Below are positions 53,920 to 63,789 of a stretch of DNA of 64,000 bases, piece after piece; the stretch's first letter is position 1; each line of letters begins with the position of its first letter. Origin of the DNA: Mesorhizobium temperatum (GTDB lineage: Bacteria > Pseudomonadota > Alphaproteobacteria > Rhizobiales > Rhizobiaceae). The stretch lies in contig NZ_NPKJ01000025.1 of the NCBI RefSeq assembly GCF_002284575.1, forward strand, positions 1 through 64,000, written 5' to 3'. The notes beneath the pieces are model-generated. The model worked only from the letters and a program-made list of their open reading frames with translations, did not search any database and was not told the DNA's origin. Both the position numbers and the translations under genes were made by a program.

Positions 53920-54849
53920 ATGCCGGAACTCGAACAGGCTTTGACCGAAATTGCCGCCGAAATGGCGGAGCGCACGGATCGCGGCGAAGTCGCGACCTAC
54001 ATTCCGCAACTCGGCAAGGTCGATCCGAAAAAGTTCGGTATCGCCGCCGTGACCAATGACGGTCGCGTGCTGATGGCGGGCGACGCCGATGAGCCGTTTT
54101 CGATCCAGAGCATTTCGAAGGTGTTCACGCTGACATTGGCGCTCGGCAATGTCGGCGACGCGTTGTGGCAGCGTGTCGGGCGCGAGCCTTCGGGCAACCC
54201 GTTCAACTCGATCGTCCAGCTCGAGCATGAGAACGGCATTCCGCGCAATCCGTTCATCAATGCCGGCTCCATCGTCATTTCCGACATTCTGCTCGCCGGC
54301 CACCAGCCGCGCGAGGCGATCGGCGAGATCCTGCGCTTCATCCAGTTCCTGGCCGACGACGAGACCATCATCATCGACCGCGAGGTCGCGGCTTCGGAAC
54401 GGGCCACCGGTTTTCGCAACTTGGCGCTTGCCAACTACATGAAATCCTTCGGCAATCTCAACCACGCGCCGGACCTGGCGCTGGGCGTCTATTTCCATCA
54501 TTGCGCCATCGCCATGAGCTGCCGGCAACTGGCTTTGGCCGGCCGCTTTCTTGCCAATGGCGGCAAGAACCCGGCGACCGGCCATTCCGTTGTTTCGGCC
54601 GAGCGCGCCCGCCGCATTGGCGCGATGATGCTGACCTGCGGTCATTATGACGGCTCCGGCGATTTCGCCTTTCGCGTCGGCATCCCGGGCAAGAGCGGCG
54701 TCGGCGGCGGCATTTTGGCGATCGTGCCGGGGGTGGCCTCGCTTGCGGTATGGTCGCCCGGCCTCAACGCCAACGGCAATTCCAGGCTGGGGTCGATGGC
54801 GCTGGAAAGGCTGGCGAAGATGATGAACTGGTCGGTCTTCGCGCCATAG
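53920..54849 (+). CDS. glsA: Glutaminase
   Basis: The 309-residue enzyme hydrolyses glutamine to glutamate. The serine-lysine pair S64 and K67 ([16 protein letters not shown]) is characteristic of the beta-lactamase-like glutaminase. Other segments: [37 protein letters not shown] and [15 protein letters not shown]. It may supply glutamate to the upstream aminotransferase. Confidence 0.95.
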   Translation: MPELEQALTEIAAEMAERTDRGEVATYIPQLGKVDPKKFGIAAVTNDGRVLMAGDADEPFSIQSISKVFTLTLALGNVGDALWQRVGREPSGNPFNSIVQLEHENGIPRNPFINAGSIVISDILLAGHQPREAIGEILRFIQFLADDETIIIDREVAASERATGFRNLALANYMKSFGNLNHAPDLALGVYFHHCAIAMSCRQLALAGRFLANGGKNPATGHSVVSAERARRIGAMMLTCGHYDGSGDFAFRVGIPGKSGVGGGILAIVPGVASLAVWSPGLNANGNSRLGSMALERLAKMMNWSVFAP

Positions 54850-54874
54850 AGATTGTGACGCTTCAGACAAGAAA

Positions 54875-54913
54875 AATCCCGCGCTGTCGACAGGACAGCG
54901 CGGGATTCTTTTG
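54875..54913. terminator. Bidirectional terminator between glsA and rne
   Basis: AATCCCGCGCTGTC and GACAGCGCGGGATT (14 bp, perfect) enclose the five-base loop GACAG. A T-run follows on the plus strand, and an A-run precedes it, giving a minus-strand terminator too. The two genes converge here. Confidence 0.9.
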
Positions 54914-54944
54914 GTCAAAAGATCAGGCTAAACTACCGAAAAGC

Positions 54945-57881
54945 TTAGAAAAAGCCTTTCCGCTGCCACCAGCCGGCACGCTTCGGCTTTTCCTCGGTCT
55001 TTTCCTCTTCGGCAACAGTCGAAGACACGATCGGCTCAACCGGAGCATCTACCGGTACAGGCTTGCGTCGCGATGGGCGGACCTTCGGTTTTTCGTCAAC
55101 GGTGGCCACGACTGTTTCCTCCGGAACAGGTGCGGGAGCCTCGGCAGAAATTTCCGACTCGGCTACCGGCGTCTCGGCGACGACGTCCGCCGCAGCCTTC
55201 TTCGGCTTGGCGGCGCGGCGCGGCTTCTTCGGCTTTTCGGCGCTCGGCATGTCGTCATTGGCCGGAGCAAGGTCCACAGGCTCTTCGACCGGCGTTGCTG
55301 CTACCGGCTCGCTGGAGACGGCTACGCCCTCCAAGACTTCGTCAGCAGATTCGGCAGTGCCTGCATCGACCTCGCCTTCGCCGTCTTCACGGCGATTGCG
55401 CTTGCCGCCACGCTTGCCGCGCCGGCGCTTCTTGCCCAGACCTTCATCCACCACTTGACCGTCATCCGACGCTTCCACCGCCTCAGTGACGCCGACCTGG
55501 TCCTCGTGGTCTGCTTCGACACCTTCATCGCCTAAGGCCTCGGATACGCCTTCGGCAGTGGCCGGGAGGGACGCGCCTTCCATGGGGGCGCCATGCTCGC
55601 GGTCGCGATCCTTGCCGCCGCGCCGTCTGCGGCGCTTGCGGCGCTTGCGGTCGCGGCCTTCGCCATCCTCGCTTGGCCTTGGCTGCTGCGGCTGCTGAGC
55701 TTGGCGCGGTTGCTCCGCGGGTGCAACGGCCTCGTCTTCCTCCTCCTCGATGACGATTTCGTCGGCGGGCTCTTCCGGCTCGACATAGGCGGGCAAGGTG
55801 CGCACCTCGATGAAGCCCTCAGGCTTTTCAGCCAGCGCGCCGCGGAAGATCGCATAGTGCTGGGCGCCGACCGTGTCGTCGGCCTCGACGGTGATGGTCA
55901 GGCCGAAGCGGTTTTCGAGCTCCACCAGCGTGCCGCGCTTGTGGTTGAGCACATAGAGCGCGGTCGCCGCCGGCGTCCGCACCGTGATGTGGCTGCGCGA
56001 ATCCTTGAGCAGAAATTCCTCGATCGCCCGCACCACCATCAGCGCGACAGACGAATCGGACCGCACATGGCCGGTGCCGCCGCAATGCGGGCAAGGCTTC
56101 ATCGTCGATTCCAGCACGCTGGCACGGATGCGCTGGCGCGACATCTCCATCAGGCCGAAATGCGAGATGCGGCCGACCTGGATGCGGGCGCGATCGTTCT
56201 TGAGGTGATCCTTCAGCCGCTTTTCGACGGAGCGGTTGTTGCGGTTCTCCTCCATGTCGATGAAGTCGATGACGATCAGGCCGGCAAGATCGCGCAGCCT
56301 CAGCTGCCGTGCGACCTCCTCGGCCGCTTCCAGATTGGTGTGAAGTGCTGTGTCCTCGATCGAGTGCTCCTTGGTGGAGCGGCCCGAATTGACGTCAATG
56401 GCGACCAGCGCTTCGGTCTGGTTGATGATGATGTAGCCGCCGCTCTTTAGGGTCACCTGCGGCTGCAGCATGCGGTCGAGCTGCGCCTCGATGCCATTAC
56501 GCACGAAGATCGGCGTCGTGTCGCGGAACGGCTGCACGACCTTGGCGTGGCTCGGCATCAGCATGCGCATGAAGTCCTTGGCCTCGCGATAGCCCTCTTC
56601 GCCGGAGACCAGGATCTCGTCGATGTCCTTGTTGTAGAGATCGCGCACCGAGCGCTTGATCAGGCTGCCTTCTTCGTAGACCAGGGCAGGGGCCGTGGAC
56701 TGCAGCGTCAGATTGCGGACGTTTTCCCAAAGCCGCATCAGATATTCGTAGTCGCGCTTGATCTCGGCCTTGGTGCGGCTTTCACCGGCGGTGCGCAGGA
56801 TGACGCCCATGCCCTGCGGCACTTCGAGATCGGCGACGACCTCCTTCAGCCGCTTGCGGTCCTGCGCGTTGGTGATCTTGCGCGAGATGCCGCCGCCACG
56901 CGCCGTGTTCGGCATCAGCACCGAATAGCGGCCGGCAAGCGACAGGTAGGTGGTGAGCGCCGCGCCCTTGTTGCCGCGCTCTTCCTTCACGACCTGCACC
57001 AGGAGGATCTGCCGGCGCTTGATCACTTCCTGGATCTTGTACTGGCGGCGCACCGGCTTGCGGCGATTGCGCGCTTCTTCCAGCGCATCCTCGGCGCCGA
57101 CCGATTCGACCTCATGGTCGTCCGGATGCGAGGACTGCACCTCTTCCAGCATGCCGCGATCATTGTCGGTGGACGTGGCTTCGCCGGCCGAGTCCGGCTG
57201 CGGCACGGCTTCGGAAATCACATCCGCTTCAATGCTGGCGGCGATGGAATTGGGTCCGCCTTCGGTAGGCCCAGTCTCGTCATGGCTCGTCTCATTATGA
57301 CTCGCGTCAACATGACCGGCGACATCCTCGCCATGTTCCGAAGTATCGGACGGCGTGTCGACACTTTCGGAAACGGCAGCGACGTTCTCCGCGACCGCAT
57401 CCTCGCCGTGTTCGCCGCCCTCGTTGGAGCCGCTGTCGTTGGACTCGACAGAATCGTCCGAATCGGCCGCACCTGCATCACGCTTGTGCTCGCCTCGGTC
57501 GCGGCTCTTGCCGCCGCGCCGGCGTCCCCGCCGCCCGCGATCGCGGCTCTGGCGGTCGTCGCCTTCGCCGTCCTCATCGTCCTCGTCTTCTGCTTCCTGC
57601 GCTTCCGCGCGCAGCAGCGCCTGACGGTCGGCGACCGGAATCTGGTAGTAGTCGGGATGAATTTCACTGAAGGCGAGGAAACCGTGACGGTTGCCGCCAT
57701 ATTCGACAAAGGCTGCCTGAAGCGAGGGTTCGACGCGGGTTACGCGGGCGAGGTAGATGTTTCCTTTGAGCTGCTTCTTGTCCTGGGATTCAAAGTCGAA
57801 TTCTTCAATGCGGTTACCGCGAACGACGACAACTCGTGTTTCCTCCGGGTGGGAGGCGTCTATCAGCATTTTGTTGGGCAT
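54945..57881 (-). CDS. rne: Ribonuclease E
   Basis: The 978-residue endonuclease is central to mRNA decay. The S1 domain (starting GNIYLARVTRVEPSLQAAFV) is interrupted by an acidic insert between about residues 90 and 270 (EDDEDGEGDDRQ, SRDRGRRGRRRGGKSRDRGE), a known alphaproteobacterial trait. Catalytic Asp residues are in LVAIDVNSGRST and GLIVIDFIDME. The zinc-link is CPHCGGTGH. The C-terminal third is disordered and basic/acidic, ending in RAGWWQRKGFF; such tails bind degradosome partners. A leader of several hundred bases may mediate autoregulation. Confidence 0.95.
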   Translation of the reverse strand: MPNKMLIDASHPEETRVVVVRGNRIEEFDFESQDKKQLKGNIYLARVTRVEPSLQAAFVEYGGNRHGFLAFSEIHPDYYQIPVADRQALLRAEAQEAEDEDDEDGEGDDRQSRDRGRRGRRRGGKSRDRGEHKRDAGAADSDDSVESNDSGSNEGGEHGEDAVAENVAAVSESVDTPSDTSEHGEDVAGHVDASHNETSHDETGPTEGGPNSIAASIEADVISEAVPQPDSAGEATSTDNDRGMLEEVQSSHPDDHEVESVGAEDALEEARNRRKPVRRQYKIQEVIKRRQILLVQVVKEERGNKGAALTTYLSLAGRYSVLMPNTARGGGISRKITNAQDRKRLKEVVADLEVPQGMGVILRTAGESRTKAEIKRDYEYLMRLWENVRNLTLQSTAPALVYEEGSLIKRSVRDLYNKDIDEILVSGEEGYREAKDFMRMLMPSHAKVVQPFRDTTPIFVRNGIEAQLDRMLQPQVTLKSGGYIIINQTEALVAIDVNSGRSTKEHSIEDTALHTNLEAAEEVARQLRLRDLAGLIVIDFIDMEENRNNRSVEKRLKDHLKNDRARIQVGRISHFGLMEMSRQRIRASVLESTMKPCPHCGGTGHVRSDSSVALMVVRAIEEFLLKDSRSHITVRTPAATALYVLNHKRGTLVELENRFGLTITVEADDTVGAQHYAIFRGALAEKPEGFIEVRTLPAYVEPEEPADEIVIEEEEDEAVAPAEQPRQAQQPQQPRPSEDGEGRDRKRRKRRRRRGGKDRDREHGAPMEGASLPATAEGVSEALGDEGVEADHEDQVGVTEAVEASDDGQVVDEGLGKKRRRGKRGGKRNRREDGEGEVDAGTAESADEVLEGVAVSSEPVAATPVEEPVDLAPANDDMPSAEKPKKPRRAAKPKKAAADVVAETPVAESEISAEAPAPVPEETVVATVDEKPKVRPSRRKPVPVDAPVEPIVSSTVAEEEKTEEKPKRAGWWQRKGFF

Positions 57882-58572
57882 TATTTCGTTTCCCCCCGGC
57901 AGCCGTCAGCCGCAGCTTGCGGGGCAAAGCCCGCCGCTGTGAGTGTGGATGAACATGGGTGCCGGGCAATTGAATGTCCGCCGGCCGCTGCCTGAGCGCC
58001 ATGGCGGTGCCGCCCGCAGCCATAATGGCGCGGTTTGCTGCGGACCTTTCCATGATTGCGCTTGAAGCCATCGTAACCAGCAGAACCTTTTTGAACCAAA
58101 GCCCGGGAAAACCGGACCAGCTTGTTTGCTCATACAGAGCCGGCGCGGGACAATCCCGGCCGTTTTCCTCACGCAGACGCTTCCCCCGCCACGGGCTCGC
58201 ACCTGCGAAATTCGTCGCGATCACTTGATACCTTCTTCGCCTGAAGCGAAAGGAGCCGTCGTTCATCTGACCTGTAGCAGGAAGCTGCGGAGAAGGACGG
58301 TTCCAGGATTGCAGTGATCCACCATCGCTTTTATGATTTGGCGGGTTGGAAGGCAACCCCGATTTCCGATGCCGGCAAAAAGCAGTTCCGCAACGGAAGC
58401 ACGGCTTTGGCGTTGCATGAAAAGGCTTGGTTAACCTTCTCTGGATACCAATCGTTAATCGAGTTCGCGGCCTAACCGGCACTTCGACAAAACGACGACA
58501 CTCCGACAAAACGACGACACTCCGACAAACAAGACTGGGCGCCTGGCGCCAAACCGGAGCGACTGGAAAGAG
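57882..58572. other. Long divergent intergenic region (rne leader and amiC promoter)
   Basis: 691 bp between divergent rne and amiC. No gene is supported: small open frames here lack ribosome sites. A 19-bp repeat lies at 58480-58533. The half next to rne is probably its 5'-untranslated leader. Confidence 0.6.
58480..58533. repeat. 19-bp tandem repeat, about 2.8 copies
   Basis: CACTTCGACAAAACGACGA at 58480, then CACTCCGACAAAACGACGA at 58499 and the start of a third copy at 58518. It lies 40 bp before amiC. Confidence 0.85.
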
Positions 58573-59850
58573 ATGGGACTGGCAGTCTTCACGCACAAGA
58601 GTGGTCGCGCCGGAGGCATTTTTTTCTACGCTGTCTACTTCCGCGCTGCTTGTCTGCTGTCGCTGGTTGTCGCTTGCCTGGTCTTTTCGCCGGTTTCCTT
58701 TGCCGCCGACGCGCCGCTCGCCGTGACGAGCTACAAAATGGCGGGTGACGCCACCAAGATGCGCATCGTCATGAATTTCGACCGCGAGCCCGACGTCAAA
58801 TGGTTCCTGCTGCGCGGTCCCCACCGTCTGGTCGTCGACCTGCCAAGCACGAAATTCGCCATCAATGCCAAGGATGTGAAGGCGCGCGGCCTGGTCAGGA
58901 GTGTGCGCTACGGCGACCTCGGCGAAGGGGTGTCGCGGCTGATTCTCACCGGCGAGGGCCCGTTCGCCGTCGACAGGTTCGACGTGCTCAAGAATGATGA
59001 CGGCAGCGGCTACCGCATCGCAATCGACATGTCTGCGGCGTCCGTACGGGAGTTCGACGCCGCTCTTGCCAATCAGGCGCTGACCACCGGCTCGACGGTC
59101 TCCTCCGACAAGGGCGGCAGGGTCGGCACCGGCCCGGTCTCCAATCCAGGCCATCGCTTCACCGTCGTCATCGATCCAGGCCATGGCGGCATCGACGGCG
59201 GCGCCGAGGGAATGAACGGCACGGTCGAAAAGAACGTCACGCTCGCCTTCGCCATCGAATTGCGGGAAAGACTTGCCGCAGTCGGCAAATACGACGTGTT
59301 CATGACGCGCGAGACGGACCAATTCCTGCGGCTGGACGACCGCGTGCGCATTGCCCGCCAGCACGAGGCCGATCTGCTCATTTCGATCCACGCCGATACG
59401 ATCAGGGTCAAGGGCCTTCGCGGCGCAACCGTCTACACCGTCTCCGACAAGGCTTCCGATCCCGAAGCGCAGGCGCTCGCCGACCGTGAAAACCTTTCCG
59501 ACCAATTCGCCGGCATGGAAATCAAGGACGACAACAAGGAAGTGACCGACATCCTGATCGACCTGATTCGCCGCGAGACGCACAGTTTCTCGATGCGTTT
59601 TGCCCAGACTTTGGTCGGCCAGCTTTCCACTAGTGTCGGCCTCATCAACAATCCGCAGCGTTCGGCCAGCTTCAAGGTGTTGAAGGCGCCGGATGTCCCC
59701 TCCGTGCTGGTCGAACTCGGCTACCTGTCGAACGCCAAGGACGAGGCGCAACTGCTCAGCGCCGATTGGCGCGGCAAGGCGGCCCAGAGCATAACCAATG
59801 CCATCGCCCTGTTCGCCTCAGCCCGGGCCGGAGCCGGAACCGGAGGCTGA
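58573..59850 (+). CDS. amiC: N-acetylmuramoyl-L-alanine amidase
   Basis: The 425-residue protein has a membrane or signal segment near the N terminus (RAACLLSLVVACLVFSPVSF). An AMIN domain (about 45-150) precedes the Amidase_3 catalytic domain (about 195-415). Zinc ligands are in VIDPGHGGIDGGAEG (His), the Glu of TVEKNVTLAFA, and SIHADT (His); the catalytic Glu is in VLVELGYLSN. It cleaves septal peptidoglycan. PBP1A follows on the same strand with 209 bp between. Confidence 0.93.
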   Translation: MGLAVFTHKSGRAGGIFFYAVYFRAACLLSLVVACLVFSPVSFAADAPLAVTSYKMAGDATKMRIVMNFDREPDVKWFLLRGPHRLVVDLPSTKFAINAKDVKARGLVRSVRYGDLGEGVSRLILTGEGPFAVDRFDVLKNDDGSGYRIAIDMSAASVREFDAALANQALTTGSTVSSDKGGRVGTGPVSNPGHRFTVVIDPGHGGIDGGAEGMNGTVEKNVTLAFAIELRERLAAVGKYDVFMTRETDQFLRLDDRVRIARQHEADLLISIHADTIRVKGLRGATVYTVSDKASDPEAQALADRENLSDQFAGMEIKDDNKEVTDILIDLIRRETHSFSMRFAQTLVGQLSTSVGLINNPQRSASFKVLKAPDVPSVLVELGYLSNAKDEAQLLSADWRGKAAQSITNAIALFASARAGAGTGG

Positions 59851-60059
59851 GATGCCAGCCGCGCTACAACCAGAGGCAGCGTTGCACGACGACAACACCC
59901 TGCACTTATTTCCGCCATTCGAAGCCGAAATTCCAAGCTGCCGCATTTTGCCCACATGGTGGCGACATGGGTTTTCGATTACCGGTCGGGATCGTCTCGA
60001 AAGCTTGCGCGAAAGGCGGCTTCGTTTAGGCAATTCCCGAACCAAGGACTGGAGCGGGC

Positions 60060-62516
60060 ATGATTCGTCTCATTGGCTATTTCTTCGGAATCGGCACGGC
60101 GCTGGCCCTTTTGGTCGCGGCGGGCGTGGCGATCTATATCAGCCATTTGTCGAAGGATCTGCCCGACTACGAGGTGCTGGCCAAATATGAACCGCCGGTG
60201 ACGACCCGCATCCATGCGTCCGACGGTGCGCTGATGGCCGAATATGCGCGCGAGCGGCGCCTGTATTTGCCGATCCAGGCGGTGCCGGACCGTGTCAAGG
60301 CGGCCTTCCTGTCTGCCGAGGACAAGAATTTCTACAATCACCCCGGCATCGACATGACCGGCCTTGGTCGCGCAGTCATGGTCAATCTGCAGAATTTCGG
60401 CTCGGGCAAGCGCCAGGTCGGCGCCTCGACGATCACCCAGCAGGTGGCGAAAAACTTCCTGTTGTCCTCGGACCAGACCTACGAGCGCAAGATCAAGGAG
60501 ATGATCCTCGCCTTCCGCATCGAGCAGGCCTATTCGAAGGATCGCATTCTCGAGCTCTACCTTAACGAGATTTTCTTCGGGCTCGGCGCTTATGGCGTCG
60601 CCGGCGCAGCGCTCACTTATTTCGACAAGGCGGTGAATGAACTCACCGTGGCGGAGGCGGCCTATCTGGCGGCTTTGCCGAAGGGTCCCTCCAACTATCA
60701 CCCGTTCAAATATGCCGACCGCGCCATCGAGCGCCGCAACTGGGTCATCGACCAGATGGTCGACAACGGTTACGTCACGCAAGAGGAAGGCGCCAAGGCC
60801 AAGGCCGAGCCGCTCGGCGTCAAGCCACGCCGCTCCGGCACCTATCTGTTCGCAGGCGAATACTTCACTGAGGAAGTGCGTCGCCAGATCAGCGCGCGCT
60901 ACGGCGAGAATGCGCTCTACGAGGGCGGCCTGTCCGTCCGTACGACGCTCGATCCCAAGATGCAGCTCATCGCCCGCAAAGCCATGCAGAACGGCCTGAT
61001 GAAGTTCGATACGCTGCGTGGCTATCGCGGGCCGGTGAAGACCATCAGCGTATCCGGCGACTGGGGCGTGCCTTTGAGCGAAGTCAAGGGATTGGACGAC
61101 GTGCCCGAATGGTCGCTGGCCGTCGTGCTCGACAGCTCGGAGAGCGGTCTGTCCATCGGCCTTCGGCCGACCCGGCAGATCTCGGGCGAACTCGTCAAGG
61201 ATCGCATCGAAGGCACTGTCAGCCGCGAGGACATGAGCTTCGCCATGCGTCATGTGGTCGGCGGCAAGACCGTCAAGGCCAAATCGCCGGCGGACGTGCT
61301 GAAGCCGGGCGATGTCATCTTCGTGCAGAAGAAAGAGGGTACGGATGGGGCCTATATCCTGCGCCAGGCCCCCGAAGTGGAAGGCGGCATGATCGCCATG
61401 GATCCGCATACCGGCCGCGTTCTGGCCATGGTCGGCGGGTTCTCCTACTCGCAATCCGAATTCAACCGTGCCACGCAGGCCATGCGGCAGCCGGGTTCGT
61501 CGTTCAAGCCGATCGTCTATTCGGCCGCCCTCGACAATGGCTATACGCCGGCTTCGGTGATCATGGACGGCCCGATCACCATCAAGAGCGGCAACACGAC
61601 CTGGACGCCGAAGAACTACGATGGAAGGACAGCTGGCCCGGCAACCTTGCGGTCCGGCATCGAGAGGTCGCGCAATCTCATGACTGTGCGCCTGGCCAAC
61701 GACATGGGCATGAAGCTGGTCGCCGAATATGCCGAGCGCTTCGGCGTCTATGACCGTCTGGCGCCGTACCTGCCGATGGCGCTGGGTTCGGGCGAGACCA
61801 CCGTGATGCGCATGGTGTCGGCTTATTCGATCATGGCCAACGGCGGCAAGTCGATCAAGCCGACGCTGATCGACCGCATCCAGGATCGTTACGGCAAGAC
61901 GGTGTACAGGCAGGACGAACGCGGCTGCGAAAATTGCAACGCCGCCGAATGGCAGAACCAGCCTGAGCCGGAACTGGTCGACAATTCCGAGCAGGTGCTC
62001 GATCCGATGACCGCCTATCAGATCACCTCGATGATGGAGGGCGTCGTCGAGCGCGGTACCGGCGCCACCGTCGCCGAACTCGGCCGCCACATCGCCGGCA
62101 AGACCGGAACGACAAACGACGAGAAGGATACCTGGTTCATCGGCTACACGCCCAATCTCGTTGTCGGCCTTTATATGGGCTACGATCAGCCGAAAGGTCT
62201 TGGCAAGGGTGCGACCGGCGGCGGTCTCGCAGCGCCGATCTTCAAGGACTTCATGCGCGTGGCGCTGGACGGCACGCCCAATGTCGATTTCCAGGTTCCC
62301 GAAGGCATGAAGCTGATCGCCATCAATCGCAAGACCGGCATGGCTGCCAATCCAGACGACGCTGGCGCCTTTATCGAAGCCTTCAAGCCGGGCACGGGCC
62401 CCGCCGACAGCTATTGGGTGATCGGCATGGGTGCGGACGGCTCCAACGCCTCCGGCGGCGCGCTGTCGCCACAGGCCAACCAAGCCATCCAGTCCGGCGG
62501 CGGCGGGCTCTATTGA
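60060..62516 (+). CDS. mrcA: Penicillin-binding protein 1A (bifunctional)
   Basis: The 818-residue protein has a cytoplasmic start, one membrane helix (ALALLVAAGVAIYISHL), a GT51 transglycosylase domain (EDKNFYNHPGIDMTGLGRAV, ASTITQQVAKNFLLSSDQTY) and a transpeptidase domain: S-S-F-K in RQPGSSFKPIVYSAAL, S-R-N in IERSRNLMTVRL, and KTGTT in HIAGKTGTTNDEKDTWF. It polymerises and crosslinks peptidoglycan. The start ATG follows GGAGCGGGC. Neighbouring amiC is also an envelope enzyme. Confidence 0.95.
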   Translation: MIRLIGYFFGIGTALALLVAAGVAIYISHLSKDLPDYEVLAKYEPPVTTRIHASDGALMAEYARERRLYLPIQAVPDRVKAAFLSAEDKNFYNHPGIDMTGLGRAVMVNLQNFGSGKRQVGASTITQQVAKNFLLSSDQTYERKIKEMILAFRIEQAYSKDRILELYLNEIFFGLGAYGVAGAALTYFDKAVNELTVAEAAYLAALPKGPSNYHPFKYADRAIERRNWVIDQMVDNGYVTQEEGAKAKAEPLGVKPRRSGTYLFAGEYFTEEVRRQISARYGENALYEGGLSVRTTLDPKMQLIARKAMQNGLMKFDTLRGYRGPVKTISVSGDWGVPLSEVKGLDDVPEWSLAVVLDSSESGLSIGLRPTRQISGELVKDRIEGTVSREDMSFAMRHVVGGKTVKAKSPADVLKPGDVIFVQKKEGTDGAYILRQAPEVEGGMIAMDPHTGRVLAMVGGFSYSQSEFNRATQAMRQPGSSFKPIVYSAALDNGYTPASVIMDGPITIKSGNTTWTPKNYDGRTAGPATLRSGIERSRNLMTVRLANDMGMKLVAEYAERFGVYDRLAPYLPMALGSGETTVMRMVSAYSIMANGGKSIKPTLIDRIQDRYGKTVYRQDERGCENCNAAEWQNQPEPELVDNSEQVLDPMTAYQITSMMEGVVERGTGATVAELGRHIAGKTGTTNDEKDTWFIGYTPNLVVGLYMGYDQPKGLGKGATGGGLAAPIFKDFMRVALDGTPNVDFQVPEGMKLIAINRKTGMAANPDDAGAFIEAFKPGTGPADSYWVIGMGADGSNASGGALSPQANQAIQSGGGGLY

Positions 62517-62657
62517 CATAGGACATGGTGTTCTGGGCCGGCTTTCGAGCCGGCCCATTTCGCTTTACAGGCGGCGGTGCCGTCCCTATGTATCGCGCCA
62601 ACCCAGCTCTGATTAAGCAACAGGGCACCATTTCAGCACAGGACAGAACGACCAGCC

Positions 62658-63789
62658 ATGCGCGCGGAAACGCAGAACATTGTCGACGAAATCAGGCAGG
62701 CGATAACCCTGCTGAGGAGGCATCTTTGACTGGGATCAAGCCATAAAGCGGCTTGAATACCTGAATGTGCGTGCCGAGGATTCGAGTCTCTGGAACGAAC
62801 CGCTGGAGGCGCAGAAGCTGATGCGTGAGCGCCAGGGCCTCGAGGAAGGCATCGCCGCGGTCAAAGGCCTTACCCAGGCGCTGGAAGACAATATCGGCCT
62901 GATCGAGCTTGGCGAGGAAGAGGGCGATGAGAGCGTCATCGCCGAAGCGGAAGCGGCGATCCGCTCGATGCGCGGCGAAGCAAAGGCCCGCCAGATCGAG
63001 ACGCTGCTTTCGGGCGAGGCGGACGCCAACGACAGTTATCTCGAAGTCCATGCCGGCGCCGGCGGCACCGAAAGCCAGGACTGGGCCTCGATGCTTCTGC
63101 GCATGTACACGCGTTGGGCCGAGCGGCGGCGATTCAAGGTCGAGGTGCTGGAAGTGCATGACGGCGAAGAGGCCGGCATCAAGTCCGCTACGCTGCTGAT
63201 CAAGGGCCACAATGCCTATGGTTGGCTGAAGACGGAATCCGGCGTTCACCGTCTCGTGCGTATTTCGCCCTACGACAGCAATGCGCGCCGCCACACGTCG
63301 TTTGCCAGCGTCTGGGTCTATCCCGTAATCGACGATACGATCGAGATCGATGTTTCCGAATCGGATGTCCGCATCGACACCTATCGTTCGTCCGGATCGG
63401 GCGGCCAGCACGTCAACACTACCGATTCGGCGGTCCGCATCACCCATCTCGCCACCGGCATCGCGGTCGCCTGCCAGGCCGAGCGCTCCCAGCACAAGAA
63501 CAAGGCGAAGGCCTGGGAGATGCTGCGCTCGCGGCTCTACGAGGAAGAGCTGAAGAAGCGCGAGGCGGTGGCGAACGCCACCGAAGCATCGAAGAGCGAT
63601 ATCGGCTGGGGCCACCAGATCCGCTCCTACGTTCTGCAGCCCTATCAGCTGGTGAAGGATCTTCGCACTGGCGTCGAGAGCACAAGCCCGTCGAGCGTGC
63701 TGGACGGCGACCTCGACGATTTCATGGAGGCGTCGCTGTCGCAGCGCATCGAGGGCGGCGCCGGCGAAGTGGTGGCCGATATCGACTGA
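62658..63789 (+). CDS. prfB: Peptide chain release factor 2, with programmed +1 frameshift
   Basis: The gene starts at 62658 ([20 protein letters not shown]) and the first frame stops at TGA 62727-62729. The shift site is CTT TGA C with AGGAGG just upstream (62715-62720), the bacterial prfB arrangement. After skipping the T at 62727, the frame continues GAC TGG GAT and runs to 63789. The product has 376 residues. The peptidyl-hydrolysis motif GGQ is in [15 protein letters not shown], and the anticodon-like SPF-type region lies near residue 205. RF2 reads UGA and UAA; scarce RF2 at the TGA allows the shift. Confidence 0.97.

Noticed and set aside
59979..62558. 859-codon open frame opposite PBP1A
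   Set aside because: Same GC-bias artefact; PBP1A motifs are on the other strand.
62767..63789. A shorter prfB beginning within 62767-62800
   Set aside because: The upstream frame with AGGAGG CTTTGAC matches the prfB frameshift arrangement and gives the full-length protein.
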